A stretch of 64,000 nt of DNA. Origin: Thermoanaerobaculales bacterium. Lineage in GTDB: Bacteria; Acidobacteriota; Thermoanaerobaculia; Thermoanaerobaculales; Sulfomarinibacteraceae. How positions within the stretch are numbered: position 1 is the first letter of the stretch; each line of letters opens with the position of its first letter. Under the pieces are notes generated by a model. That model saw only the letters and a program-made list of their open reading frames with translations. It searched no databases and had not been told where the DNA came from. Both the position numbers and the translations under genes were made by a program. Location: the NCBI GenBank assembly GCA_025456145.1, contig JALOLD010000009.1, positions 1-64,000 of the forward strand, in the 5' to 3' direction. Positions 34,491 to 42,596 of the stretch are shown here, in pieces.

Positions 34491-35059
34491 GGCGACCCGA
34501 GCTCGAGGGCTGGGTGCTCGCCGGCGGGACCGGGCTCGCCCTGCAGCTCGGCCATCGGGTGTCGGAGGACTTCGACCTCTTCCGCACCACCCCCTTCTCC
34601 GCCGACCGCCTCGCTCGAGGCCTGGGCGAGATCGGCGACCTCGAGGTGCTGCAGGACGAGGAGCACACGCTGACCGTGATCCTGTCGGGGGTCAAGATCT
34701 CGTTCTTCTCGGCTCCCGAGAGCTTCCTGTTCCCGACGGCGCCGTACTCGTTCTTCGAGATCGCCGACCCCCGCGACATCGCGCTGATGAAGCTGGCGGC
34801 GGTCTCGGGGCGGGGCAGCCGGAAGGACTTCGTCGACCTCTACACCATCCTGCGCGGCGGTCTCTCGCTCGAGCAGTGCCTCGACTGGCTGCCGAAGAGG
34901 TACGGGGAGGGGCGGGTCAACGCCTACCACGTCCTCAAGAGCCTGACCTACTTCGAGGATGCCGAGCGCGAGCCGATGCCGCGGATGCTCGAGCCCTTCG
35001 ACTGGTCCGAGTGCACGCGGTTCTTCGTGCGCGAGGCGCACGCGATCGTGCTGCCGTGA
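34430..35059 (+). CDS. AbiEii/AbiGii-family nucleotidyltransferase toxin
   Basis: A 209-aa protein with the family signature VLAGGTGLALQLGHRVSEDFDLF (residues ~29-51): GGT of the nucleotide-binding loop, HR.S, and Asp47/Asp49 as metal ligands. KLAAVSGRGSRKDFVDLYTIL is the second conserved block. AbiEii-like proteins are nucleotidyltransferases that block growth, in several cases by modifying tRNA, and give phage resistance as type IV toxin-antitoxin modules. The ATG at 34430, inside the antitoxin gene, has GGGGAGGGGG upstream; the longer track ORF is a shadow of the antitoxin. The paired gene order antitoxin-toxin is as in AbiE. Confidence 0.85.
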   Translation: MHEKVLPRGSREVLARLEPLRRPELEGWVLAGGTGLALQLGHRVSEDFDLFRTTPFSADRLARGLGEIGDLEVLQDEEHTLTVILSGVKISFFSAPESFLFPTAPYSFFEIADPRDIALMKLAAVSGRGSRKDFVDLYTILRGGLSLEQCLDWLPKRYGEGRVNAYHVLKSLTYFEDAEREPMPRMLEPFDWSECTRFFVREAHAIVLP

Positions 35060-35100
35060 CCGGCGGGGCCGCGGTCGTCGAGGCCGGCCGGTCCCCTGCC

Positions 35101-37047
35101 CTACTCCACCTCGAACCGCCGCGGGTCGGGCTGCAGCGCCTTCTCGATGGTGTTGTTGGCGAGGCGCTCCTTGAGCAGGGTCATCGTGTTCTTCGGGTGG
35201 AGCAGCCGGAAGTCCTCGTCGCCCTCGCGCGGCGTCGCGCCCTCCATGATCAGCTCGATGACCGCCTCGGGGGTCAGCATCGGCTCGACCGCGAGGATCT
35301 TGGCCGCCAGGTTGACCACCTGGGGCGCCGACATCGAGGTCCCCGACGCCGCCAGCCGTCCGCCGCCCGGCACGAAGCTCTCGACCTCGAAGCCGTTGGC
35401 GTAGAGCCGGACGTTGGCGCCCTGGCTGGTGAAGCCGGTCGGGTCGCCCGCCTGGTCGACCGCGCCGACCACCAGCAGGTTGGGCAGGTTGAAGGACGAG
35501 GGGATGTTCTGGGCGAAGTCGACGTCGTCGTCGGAGTTGCCGGCGGCGTTGACGAAGAGGATGTTGCGCGCCTCGGCCATCTCCTTCTTGAGCGAGCTCG
35601 TCAGGATGCCGAAGATCTCGCGGGTCAGCGCGGCGCGCTCGTCGGGGGTGGCGCCGACGCCGTTCGCCTCGAGCGCCGACTCGATCTCCTTGAGCGTCCA
35701 GCCCCAGCTCATGTTGACCACCCGGACGCCGTAGGAGCGGAAGTAGCGGATCGTCTGGCGGAACGACTCGGCGAGCTTCTTGGCGATCGCCACCGACAGC
35801 GGCGCCGGCGGGTTGTGGTAGTCGAAGCTGAGCCGCGCGACCATGATCCGGGCGTACGGGTTGTCCTCGATCGCGATGCCGGCGACGTGGGTGCCGTGCA
35901 TGTAGAGCGCGGCGAAAGAGAGCGCCTCGAGGAAGTCGTTGACCTTGTCGGGCTCGATCGAACCGAGGTGGCGCTTGAGCTCGGTGGCCTCGGGGCTGTC
36001 GATCGACGAGGTGAGATCCATGAACCCCTTGGTGTAGCCCATCGCCTCGTCGACCCGGCCGGCCATGTCGCCCTCGGGGTGGAGGAGGAATGGCGTCTTG
36101 TTGCCCTCGAAGTCGTAGGCGATGCCGTTGATGTCGTCGACAAAGGCGTTGGTGTCGCTGTCCTCGCCGTCGGCCTTCTCGCTCGGGTTGACCCAGAGCC
36201 GGCCCTCGAAGACCGAGACGTCGACGCCCGAGTCCCAGATGCCGACGATCACCGGCCGCGTGCCCTCGTCGGCGCCGAGGATGTAGTCCCGGGTCAGCCA
36301 GATGTTGGGCTTGTCTTTCTTGTTGGCGGCGATCAGCCGGCCGTAGACGTCGATCACCTCGGCGTTGAGCGGGATCGAGGTGGTCAAAGCGTAGCGGATC
36401 GCGACCACGGTGCCCACGAGATCCGAGCTGATCGCGCCGCTCGCCGCCACCGCCGGGTCGATCTGGCTCTTGGCCATCCCGAGGACGAGGTTGTCGGACA
36501 AGATCTCGGCGCGGCCCTTGGTCTCCTCGATTTCGTCCTGGACGACCGCCCAGGGCAGCGCGGTCACCGCCTTCTCGAGGTGCGCGGCAAAGGCCGCGGC
36601 GAAGGCCTCGAAATCGGCCGCCGGGTCGGCCTCGGCGCGCGCGGCGACCCAGGCCCTGGTGAACAGCCCGGTGGTCAGCCTGCCCGCCTCCTTGTCCTCG
36701 AGCTCGCGGATCTGCTCGGTGCGGGCCAGGGCCGAGTCGTAGTCGCCGGCCATCAGGTCGAGCCGCGACAGGATCGAGTAGTAGCCCTGGAGCGTCGCCG
36801 CGTCGTCGATCTCGTAGGTCGCGAGCACCCCCTCGATGTCGGCGCGGACCTTGGCGGCGAGCTCGGCGAAGGCCTCGTCCGAGGTCAGGATGGGCACCAC
36901 CGAGCCCTCGACCGGGTAGCTGAAGCGCGGCAGCTCGTCGAGGCTCGAGATCTTGACCTTGTCGGCGGCCACCGCCGGAAGGGCGCTCGCCAGAGAGGCG
37001 ATCACGCACCACAGGAGGGCGATTCGGAGAGCGGACGGGACACGCAT
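35101..37047 (-). CDS. Secreted subtilisin-like serine protease (S8)
   Basis: 648 aa. A signal peptide (LRIALLWCVIASLASALPAVAA) precedes a ~240-residue helical N-terminal region, perhaps a propeptide, and then the S8 catalytic domain with Asp272 (VIVGIWDSGVD), His384 (MHGTHVAGI), the oxyanion region VNAAGNSDDD, and Ser571 (ASGTSMSAPQVV). A long insert lies between Asp and His (EGRLWVNPSEKADGEDSD...). Probably a periplasmic or extracellular protease. ATG 37047 has AAGGAG 7 nt upstream; the longer track ORF runs into the parE promoter region. It is divergent from parE. Confidence 0.92.
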   Translation of the reverse strand: MRVPSALRIALLWCVIASLASALPAVAADKVKISSLDELPRFSYPVEGSVVPILTSDEAFAELAAKVRADIEGVLATYEIDDAATLQGYYSILSRLDLMAGDYDSALARTEQIRELEDKEAGRLTTGLFTRAWVAARAEADPAADFEAFAAAFAAHLEKAVTALPWAVVQDEIEETKGRAEILSDNLVLGMAKSQIDPAVAASGAISSDLVGTVVAIRYALTTSIPLNAEVIDVYGRLIAANKKDKPNIWLTRDYILGADEGTRPVIVGIWDSGVDVSVFEGRLWVNPSEKADGEDSDTNAFVDDINGIAYDFEGNKTPFLLHPEGDMAGRVDEAMGYTKGFMDLTSSIDSPEATELKRHLGSIEPDKVNDFLEALSFAALYMHGTHVAGIAIEDNPYARIMVARLSFDYHNPPAPLSVAIAKKLAESFRQTIRYFRSYGVRVVNMSWGWTLKEIESALEANGVGATPDERAALTREIFGILTSSLKKEMAEARNILFVNAAGNSDDDVDFAQNIPSSFNLPNLLVVGAVDQAGDPTGFTSQGANVRLYANGFEVESFVPGGGRLAASGTSMSAPQVVNLAAKILAVEPMLTPEAVIELIMEGATPREGDEDFRLLHPKNTMTLLKERLANNTIEKALQPDPRRFEVE

Positions 37048-37174
37048 GGGCAGGCTCCTTCTCGTTCGGATCTGATACGCGCGAAGCCCGCCCCGGGTTC
37101 TCCCGCGAGCCCGGCGAGCTCCGGAAGGGGAATGGTATTCTACCCCTCGTGAAAGGGGTGTAATCAAGGCGATC

Positions 37175-38992
37175 ATGGCCCAGCGCAAGGTTGAGTACGA
37201 CGAGAAGGCGATCCAGACCCTCGACCCCCTCGAGCACATCCGGCTGCGCACCGGGATGTACATCGGTCGCATCGGAGACGGCTCGAACCCCGCCGACGGG
37301 ATCTACGTCATGCTCAAGGAGGTCATCGACAACTCGGTCGACGAGTTCATCATGGGCCAGGGCCGGCGGATCGCGATCACCCGCGACGGCAAGGGGATCG
37401 AGGTCCGCGACTTCGGGCGCGGGATCCCACTCGGCAAGGTCGTCGACTGCGTCTCCAAGATCAACACCGGCGGCAAGTACAACGACGACGTCTTCCAGTT
37501 CTCGGTCGGCCTCAACGGGGTCGGCAACAAGGCGGTCAACGCGCTGTCGTCGTCCTTCGAGGTGGTCAGCTTCCGCGACGGCAAGTTCAAGCGGGCGCTC
37601 TTCGAGCGCGGCCTCAAGGTCAAGGAGGAGGGCGGCAAGGAGACGAAGGAGCGCCCCGGGACGCTCATCCGCTTCACCCCCGACCCCGAGATCTTCGGCG
37701 ACTACGACTGGCGCGAGGAGTACCTCGAGCACCGGCTGCGCTACTACGCCTTCCTCAACAGCGGTCTGACCCTCGACTACAACGGCCGCAAGTTCACCTC
37801 GTCGAACGGTCTGTGCGACCTGCTGGCCTACGAGCTCGGCGACGAGATGGCGCTGTACGAGCCGATGCACTGCAAGCTCGACCGGCTCGAGTTCGCCTTC
37901 ACCCACACCCACGCCTATGGCGAGAGCTACTTCAGCTTCGTCAACGGCCAGTACACCAACGACGGCGGCACCCACCAGAGCGCCTTCCGCGAGGGCGTGC
38001 TCAAGGGGGTCAACGAGTTCGCCCGGAACGGCTTCGCCGGCGAGGACGTCCGCGACGGCCTGATCGGCGCGGTGGCGGTCAAGGTCCAGGACCCGGTCTT
38101 CGAGTCGCAGACCAAGAACAAGCTCGGCTCGACCGAGGTGAGGTCGTGGGTGGTCACCGCGGTCAAGGACCAGGTCGTGCTGTGGCTCCACAAGAACCGC
38201 GACGAGGCCGACAAGCTGCTCGACAAGGTCAAGAGCAACCAGCGGCTGCGCAAGGAGCTGTCGGCGATCAAGAAGGAGGCCCGCGAGCGGGCCAAGAAGG
38301 TCGCGATCCGGATCCCCAAGCTCATCGACTGCAAGGTCCACCTGACCGACGACAAGGGCAAGCGCCGCGAGGAGACGACGATCTTCCTCACCGAGGGCGA
38401 CTCGGCGGGGGGCGCGATGATCCAGGCCCGCGACGTCCAGACCCAGGCGATCTACTCGCTCAAGGGCAAGCCGCTCAACACCCACGGCATGGGCCGCGAG
38501 GCGGTGTACAAGAACGAGGAGCTCTACAACATCATGCGCGCCCTCGGCATCGAGGAGGACCTCGAGGGGCTGCGCTACAACCGGGTGGTCATCGCCACCG
38601 ACGCCGACGTCGACGGGATGCACATCCGAAACCTCCTCCTGACCTACTTCCTGCGCTTCTTCGAGGAGCTCGTCTCGACCGGTCACGTCTTCATCCTCGA
38701 CACCCCGATCTTCAGGGTGCGCAACAAGAAGGAGACCGTCTACTGCTACTCCGAGCGCGAGCGCGACGAGGCGGTGGCGCGGCTTGCGGGCAACGAGGTG
38801 ACCCGGTTCAAGGGCCTCGGCGAGATCAGCCCGAGGGAGTTCAAGCAGTTCATCGCCGACGACGACCACCTGCGGCCGGTCGTGGTCGGCTCGATGGGCG
38901 ACGTCAAGGCCGCGCTCGACTTCTTCATGGGCAAGAACACCCCGGCGCGCAAGCAGTTCATCATCGAGCGGTTGATTGCTGATATCGCGTGA
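37175..38992 (+). CDS. parE: DNA topoisomerase IV subunit B (ParE)
   Basis: 605 aa, the length of ParE rather than the longer GyrB. The GHKL ATPase has LKEVIDNSVDEF, VRDFGRGIPLG and GLNGVGNKAVNALS; the TOPRIM domain has EGDSAGG (Glu407) and TDADVDGMHI (Asp476, 478, 480). With ParC it decatenates daughter chromosomes. The sequence style (RTGMYIGRIGDGSNPADGIYVMLKEV) recalls the ParE of Bacteroidetes and relatives. Upstream, TATTCT at ~37137 may be a -10 box and ACCCCTCGTGAAAGGGGT can form a small hairpin before the ATG. It is cotranscribed with parC across 81 bp containing a repeat hairpin. Confidence 0.94.
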   Translation: MAQRKVEYDEKAIQTLDPLEHIRLRTGMYIGRIGDGSNPADGIYVMLKEVIDNSVDEFIMGQGRRIAITRDGKGIEVRDFGRGIPLGKVVDCVSKINTGGKYNDDVFQFSVGLNGVGNKAVNALSSSFEVVSFRDGKFKRALFERGLKVKEEGGKETKERPGTLIRFTPDPEIFGDYDWREEYLEHRLRYYAFLNSGLTLDYNGRKFTSSNGLCDLLAYELGDEMALYEPMHCKLDRLEFAFTHTHAYGESYFSFVNGQYTNDGGTHQSAFREGVLKGVNEFARNGFAGEDVRDGLIGAVAVKVQDPVFESQTKNKLGSTEVRSWVVTAVKDQVVLWLHKNRDEADKLLDKVKSNQRLRKELSAIKKEARERAKKVAIRIPKLIDCKVHLTDDKGKRREETTIFLTEGDSAGGAMIQARDVQTQAIYSLKGKPLNTHGMGREAVYKNEELYNIMRALGIEEDLEGLRYNRVVIATDADVDGMHIRNLLLTYFLRFFEELVSTGHVFILDTPIFRVRNKKETVYCYSERERDEAVARLAGNEVTRFKGLGEISPREFKQFIADDDHLRPVVVGSMGDVKAALDFFMGKNTPARKQFIIERLIADIA

Positions 38993-38994
38993 TC

Positions 38995-39066
38995 CCGCGT
39001 CCGCGTCCGCGTCCGACGACCCGGATTCGGGCACGGACGCGGACGCGGACTCGGACGCGGGTTCGG
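38995..39066. repeat. Hexamer repeat hairpin between parE and parC
   Basis: CCCGCGTCCGCGTCCGCGTCC is followed, after ACGACCCGGATTCGGGCAC, by GGACGCGGACGCGGACTCGGACGCGGG, which is its complement plus one hexamer. The loop itself holds CCCGGATTCGGG. It nearly fills the 81-bp gap, leaving little room for a parC ribosome binding site. Confidence 0.85.
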
Positions 39067-39073
39067 GAGTGAA

Positions 39074-41059
39074 ATGACCAAAGTCAAGTCCCTGATGGGA
39101 CAGAACTTCATCGAGTACGCCAGCTACGTGATCATGGATCGCGCGATCCCCGATCTGCGCGACGGCCTCAAGCCGGTGCAGCGCCGCATCCTGGCCACCC
39201 TCGAGAGGATGGACGACGGCAAGTTCCACAAGGTCGCCAACGTCATCGGCGACACGATGAAGCTCCACCCCCACGGCGACGCGTCGATCGGCGACGCGCT
39301 GGTCGTGCTCGCCAACAAGGACTACTTCATCGAGCGCCAGGGCAACTTCGGCAACATCGTCACCGGCCACGCCGCGGCCGCTCCCCGGTACATCGAGTGC
39401 CGGCTCACCGACCTCGCCCGCGAGACGCTGTTCAACAAGGCGCTCACCGAGCTCCGTCCGTCCTACGACGGCCGCAACACCGAGCCGGTGGTCCTCCCGG
39501 CCAAGCTGCCGGTGCTCCTGCTGCTCGGCGCCGAGGGCATCGCGGTCGGGATGTCGACCCGCATCCTGCCCCACAACTTCGGCGAGCTGCTTACCGCCCA
39601 GATCAGGATCCTCCGCAACGAGCCGATGGAGCTCTTCCCCGACTTCCCGACCGGCGGGCTGGTCGACGTCAGCGAGTACGACGACGGTCGCGGCCGGATC
39701 CGGGTCCGGGCGCGGATCGAGAGCAAGGACCCCAAGACCGTCGTCATCCGGGAGATCCCGCCCACCACCACCACCGAGGGGCTCATCGCCTCGATCGAAG
39801 CCGCGGCCCAGAAGGGCAAGGTCAAGATCGGCTCGATCGACGACTTCACGACCGAGAAGGTCGAGATCGAGATCGGGCTGCCGCGCGGGGTGTACGCGGA
39901 GGAGGTCGTCCCGCAGCTCTATGCCCACACCGACTGCGAGGTCTCGATCACCGCCAACATGGTGATGATCAAGGACGACCGCCCGGTCGAGATCGGCGTC
40001 TCGGAGGCCCTGTGCTTCCTCACCGACCGGCTGCGCGGCATCGTCAGGGCCGAGCTCGAGCTCGAGCTCGACCGGCTCGCCGAGAGGAAGCTCTGGCTCG
40101 ACCTCGAGCGGATCTTCATCGAAAACCGGGTCTACAAGCGGATCGAGAAGGCGACCACCGCCGAGCAGGTGACGACCGAGGTCCGGACCGGGCTCGCGCC
40201 CTTCCTCGACGAGCTCGACCGCGAGATCACCGACGACGACATCGAGCGGCTGCTCAAGATCCCGATCCGGCGGATCTCGCAGTACGACATCGACAAGAAC
40301 CGCAGCGAGATCGACGCCACCCTCAAGGCGATCAAGGCCGCCCGCTCAAAGCTGCGCAAGCTCACCGAGACGACCATCGCCTGGATCGAGGAGGTGCTCG
40401 CGAAGTACCACCACCGCTGGCCGCGCCGCTCCGAGCTGGCGGCGTTCGAGACGGTCAACGTCCGGGCGGTGGCGCGGCAGAACCTCAAGGTCGCCTACGA
40501 CCCCGACACCGGGCTGTTCGGGACCGCCGTCCGGGGCGAGCGCTTCGCGCTGTCGGTGTCGGAGTACGACAAGATCCTGCTCGTCTCCAAGGACGGCAGC
40601 TACCGCGTGGTCGGCCCGGAGGAGAAGATCTTCGTCCCCGGCAAGGTCATCTGGGCCGGGGTGCTCGACCCCGACCAGGGGCGCACCTTCACCGTCGTCT
40701 ACCGCACCGGCGACCGCATCGCCTGGGGCAAGAAGGTCCACATCAGAGCCTTCATCAAGGACCGCGAGTACCAGCTCGTCAAGGACCCCAAGGGCGCCGT
40801 CGACCTGCTCATCGAGGGCGAGTCGGACGACCTGGTCCACCTCGACTTCGTCCCGGCCAAGCGCCAGCGGGTGCACGAGGCCGACTTCGACCTCGCCGAG
40901 CTCGAGCTCAAAGGGGTCGCCGCCCTGGGCCGCCGGCTCGCCCCCAAGCCGGTCGCCCGGATCAAGCGGTACCGGCGCGGCGACACGCCGCTGCCCGAGC
41001 CCGCCGCGGATGGCTCGCCCGACTCGGACGACCAGCCCACCCTCTTCGAAGGAGAGTGA
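39074..41059 (+). CDS. parC: DNA topoisomerase IV subunit A (ParC)
   Basis: 661 aa. YASYVIMDRAIPDLRDGLKPVQRRIL and HPHGDASIGDALV are the conserved breakage-reunion motifs; the catalytic tyrosine is Tyr106 in AAAAPRYIECRLT. The C-terminal region (from ~480) is shorter than a full GyrA beta-pinwheel and has no GyrA-box, which favours decatenation over supercoiling. The end is acidic (DSDDQPTLFEGE). The ATG at 39074 has only GGGAGTGAA upstream, so translation may depend on coupling to parE or on the hairpin bringing the two genes together. Confidence 0.94.
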   Translation: MTKVKSLMGQNFIEYASYVIMDRAIPDLRDGLKPVQRRILATLERMDDGKFHKVANVIGDTMKLHPHGDASIGDALVVLANKDYFIERQGNFGNIVTGHAAAAPRYIECRLTDLARETLFNKALTELRPSYDGRNTEPVVLPAKLPVLLLLGAEGIAVGMSTRILPHNFGELLTAQIRILRNEPMELFPDFPTGGLVDVSEYDDGRGRIRVRARIESKDPKTVVIREIPPTTTTEGLIASIEAAAQKGKVKIGSIDDFTTEKVEIEIGLPRGVYAEEVVPQLYAHTDCEVSITANMVMIKDDRPVEIGVSEALCFLTDRLRGIVRAELELELDRLAERKLWLDLERIFIENRVYKRIEKATTAEQVTTEVRTGLAPFLDELDREITDDDIERLLKIPIRRISQYDIDKNRSEIDATLKAIKAARSKLRKLTETTIAWIEEVLAKYHHRWPRRSELAAFETVNVRAVARQNLKVAYDPDTGLFGTAVRGERFALSVSEYDKILLVSKDGSYRVVGPEEKIFVPGKVIWAGVLDPDQGRTFTVVYRTGDRIAWGKKVHIRAFIKDREYQLVKDPKGAVDLLIEGESDDLVHLDFVPAKRQRVHEADFDLAELELKGVAALGRRLAPKPVARIKRYRRGDTPLPEPAADGSPDSDDQPTLFEGE

Positions 41060-41103
41060 CCCTGGCTCGGATCATACTCACCCGGATCGCTCAGGTTCTG
41101 ACC

Positions 41104-41140
41104 GATCCCGATCCCGATCCCGATCCCGTTCCCGATGCGA
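41104..41140 (+). repeat. (GATCCC)n hexamer array with CCGATGCGACGTCCCG anchor
   Basis: Four to five GATCCC hexamers end in the same type of anchor as the 32.5-kb array (minus strand TCCGATGCGATGTCCCG). A short inverted relative (GCATCGGGATCGGGATCGGGAACG) lies at 44571-44594. Confidence 0.75.
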
Positions 41141-41366
41141 CGTCCCGTGAACCGTCGCAACCACGAAGTCACGAAGACACGAAGGCGAGCACGAAGGGGA
41201 TGGTGGTGCGGGCGTCCCGTCCGCAGGGTCGCGATCGATGAGATCGAGAACCCGATGGCTGGGTCCAGCGTGAGTCGGGATCGGGACCGATGACTCCCCC
41301 AACCTGACTCAAGGGGATAGGTGAGGCCCGGAGTATTCACGAGCAGTCTGCTGCGGCAGACGATTC

Positions 41367-41410
41367 ATCCGCCGCAGCCGCGTCTTCGCGCTTGCGACGA
41401 TGCGATGTCT
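41367..41410 (-). repeat. Dispersed 40-bp repeat, copy 1
   Basis: The minus strand reads GAGGCACGGAGACATCGCAT then CGTCGCAAGCGCGAAGAC; copy 2 at 44427-44470 differs at only a few positions. Confidence 0.65.
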
Positions 41411-41417
41411 CCGTGCC

Positions 41418-42551
41418 TCACCGAGTCGACGGGGACCAGGCGCCGAGATCGCCGCTTTCGAAGTCGTCGAAGAAGAGACCGGAGGTGATCCGGTACACCG
41501 CATCCGCCGCGGTCGAGGAGTGGAACGCCGCCAGATAGAGGCTGCCCCCGTGAAGGGTGAAGAAGTACGGGACGTGCCGGTCCGGGAGGAGGTGGCTGAG
41601 CTCCTCCCAGCTCCCGTTCGCCAGGTCGTCCCAGGTTCGGAAGCGGACCAGCTTGAACCGGTTGTGGTCGGTGCCGGAGGCGTAGGCCGGGTGGAAGAAG
41701 TTCGAGAGGTACCAGTAGCCGTCATAGCGCTCGATGTCGTTGGGGATGAAGCCGGTGGTCTCCCACGACCCGGCCACCGCGTGGGCGATCTTGCCGTAGC
41801 TCGGGTGGACGGTCACCAGGCCGGCGTCGAAGTCGTCGATTTCGATCACCAGCCCCTCCGCGGAGGCGGCGAGGAGGACCTTTCCGTCGACCACCGTCAG
41901 ACCCCTCGAGTACCCGCCCGCCACGGCCGAGAGGTCGAGCGCCGCCTCGTCGACGCCGAACGCCGAGAACCTCATCACGGCCGGGGCGTTGGGGTTGAGC
42001 ACGTAGACCAGCCCGGTGGCCGGGTCCGAGACGACGTCGTGGGGGCGGTGCAGCGCGACTCCGGCGATCGAGGAGCGACCGGTCGCGTCGCCGCCGTCGA
42101 CCCGCTCGAAGGAGAGCACCCGGTGGTTGTCGGTGTCGACGCAGTACAGGAGCTGCTGGGTCGGCGAGGAGGTCAACGCGTGGGGGCCGTCGACCGCGTG
42201 CGGCGACGTCTGCCAGGCCGAGGCGCTCCCAAGGGGGCGGTAGCTGAAGCGGTCGTTCGTGACCTCGGAGATGATCTCGAAGCCGTCGGCGAAGGCGATG
42301 TGGGTCGGCAGGTCGAGGATCACCCCCGAGGCGCCCGGTGCGAACTCCTCGATCGTGAGGCTGTGCGGCGGGACCGAGCGCGCCGGCGCCGGCGGTCTCA
42401 GCGTGGGGTCGACGGGCGGGAAGACCGGGGCCTCGGGCGACCGCTCGGTCGCGGTCGCCGCCGTCGCCATGACGAGCAGCGCTCCGGCCATGAGCCGCGC
42501 AGCTCGGCCCGATCGCCCCGCCGGGCCGGCTGTTCGAAGCTGGGTGAGCAC
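41418..42551 (-). CDS. Secreted beta-propeller protein with C-terminal FESG...WS tail
   Basis: About 377 aa. A signal peptide (RLMAGALLVMATAATA) leads to a propeller-like domain with phrases such as LLYCVDTDNHRVLSFERVDGG, HDVVSDPATGLVYVLNPNAPAVMRF and DIERYDGYWYLSNFFHP, like NHL/ScoMcrA-type repeats. The last residues are LFFDDFESGDLGAWSPSTR, a tail shared with two other secreted proteins nearby. GTG 42551 is chosen because upstream in-frame codons lie beyond the shared promoter with the divergent phosphoesterase gene. The ligand or function is unknown. Confidence 0.75.
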   Translation of the reverse strand: MLTQLRTAGPAGRSGRAARLMAGALLVMATAATATERSPEAPVFPPVDPTLRPPAPARSVPPHSLTIEEFAPGASGVILDLPTHIAFADGFEIISEVTNDRFSYRPLGSASAWQTSPHAVDGPHALTSSPTQQLLYCVDTDNHRVLSFERVDGGDATGRSSIAGVALHRPHDVVSDPATGLVYVLNPNAPAVMRFSAFGVDEAALDLSAVAGGYSRGLTVVDGKVLLAASAEGLVIEIDDFDAGLVTVHPSYGKIAHAVAGSWETTGFIPNDIERYDGYWYLSNFFHPAYASGTDHNRFKLVRFRTWDDLANGSWEELSHLLPDRHVPYFFTLHGGSLYLAAFHSSTAADAVYRITSGLFFDDFESGDLGAWSPSTR

Positions 42552-42572
42552 CGTCGGATCCGTCCGTTTCGC

Positions 42573-42579
42573 TATGATA
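42573..42579. promoter_or_regulatory. Overlapping divergent -10 boxes
   Basis: GCTATGATAGC gives TATGAT on the plus strand and TATCAT on the minus strand, between two divergent genes whose start codons are only 45 bp apart. Confidence 0.5.
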
Positions 42580-42596
42580 GCAATGGAGGTTCCGGC

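Larger units (their letters stand above)
41060..41417. other. Repeat-bearing intergenic region after parC
   Basis: It holds (GATCCC)n at 41104-41133 followed by CCGATGCGACGTCCCG, then ACCACGAAGTCACGAAGACACGAAGG, an inverted partner TCGGGATCGGGACCGAT (~41274-41290), and a 40-bp repeat (41367-41410, minus) shared with 44427-44470. No gene is seen. Confidence 0.6.

Noticed and set aside
34244-39928. Very long antisense ORF (1,894 aa) and others such as 46528-50253, 11007-13787, 20071-23872
   Set aside because: They are Arg/Pro/Gly/Asp-rich shadows of well-supported genes on the other strand or in another frame, a usual result of high GC.
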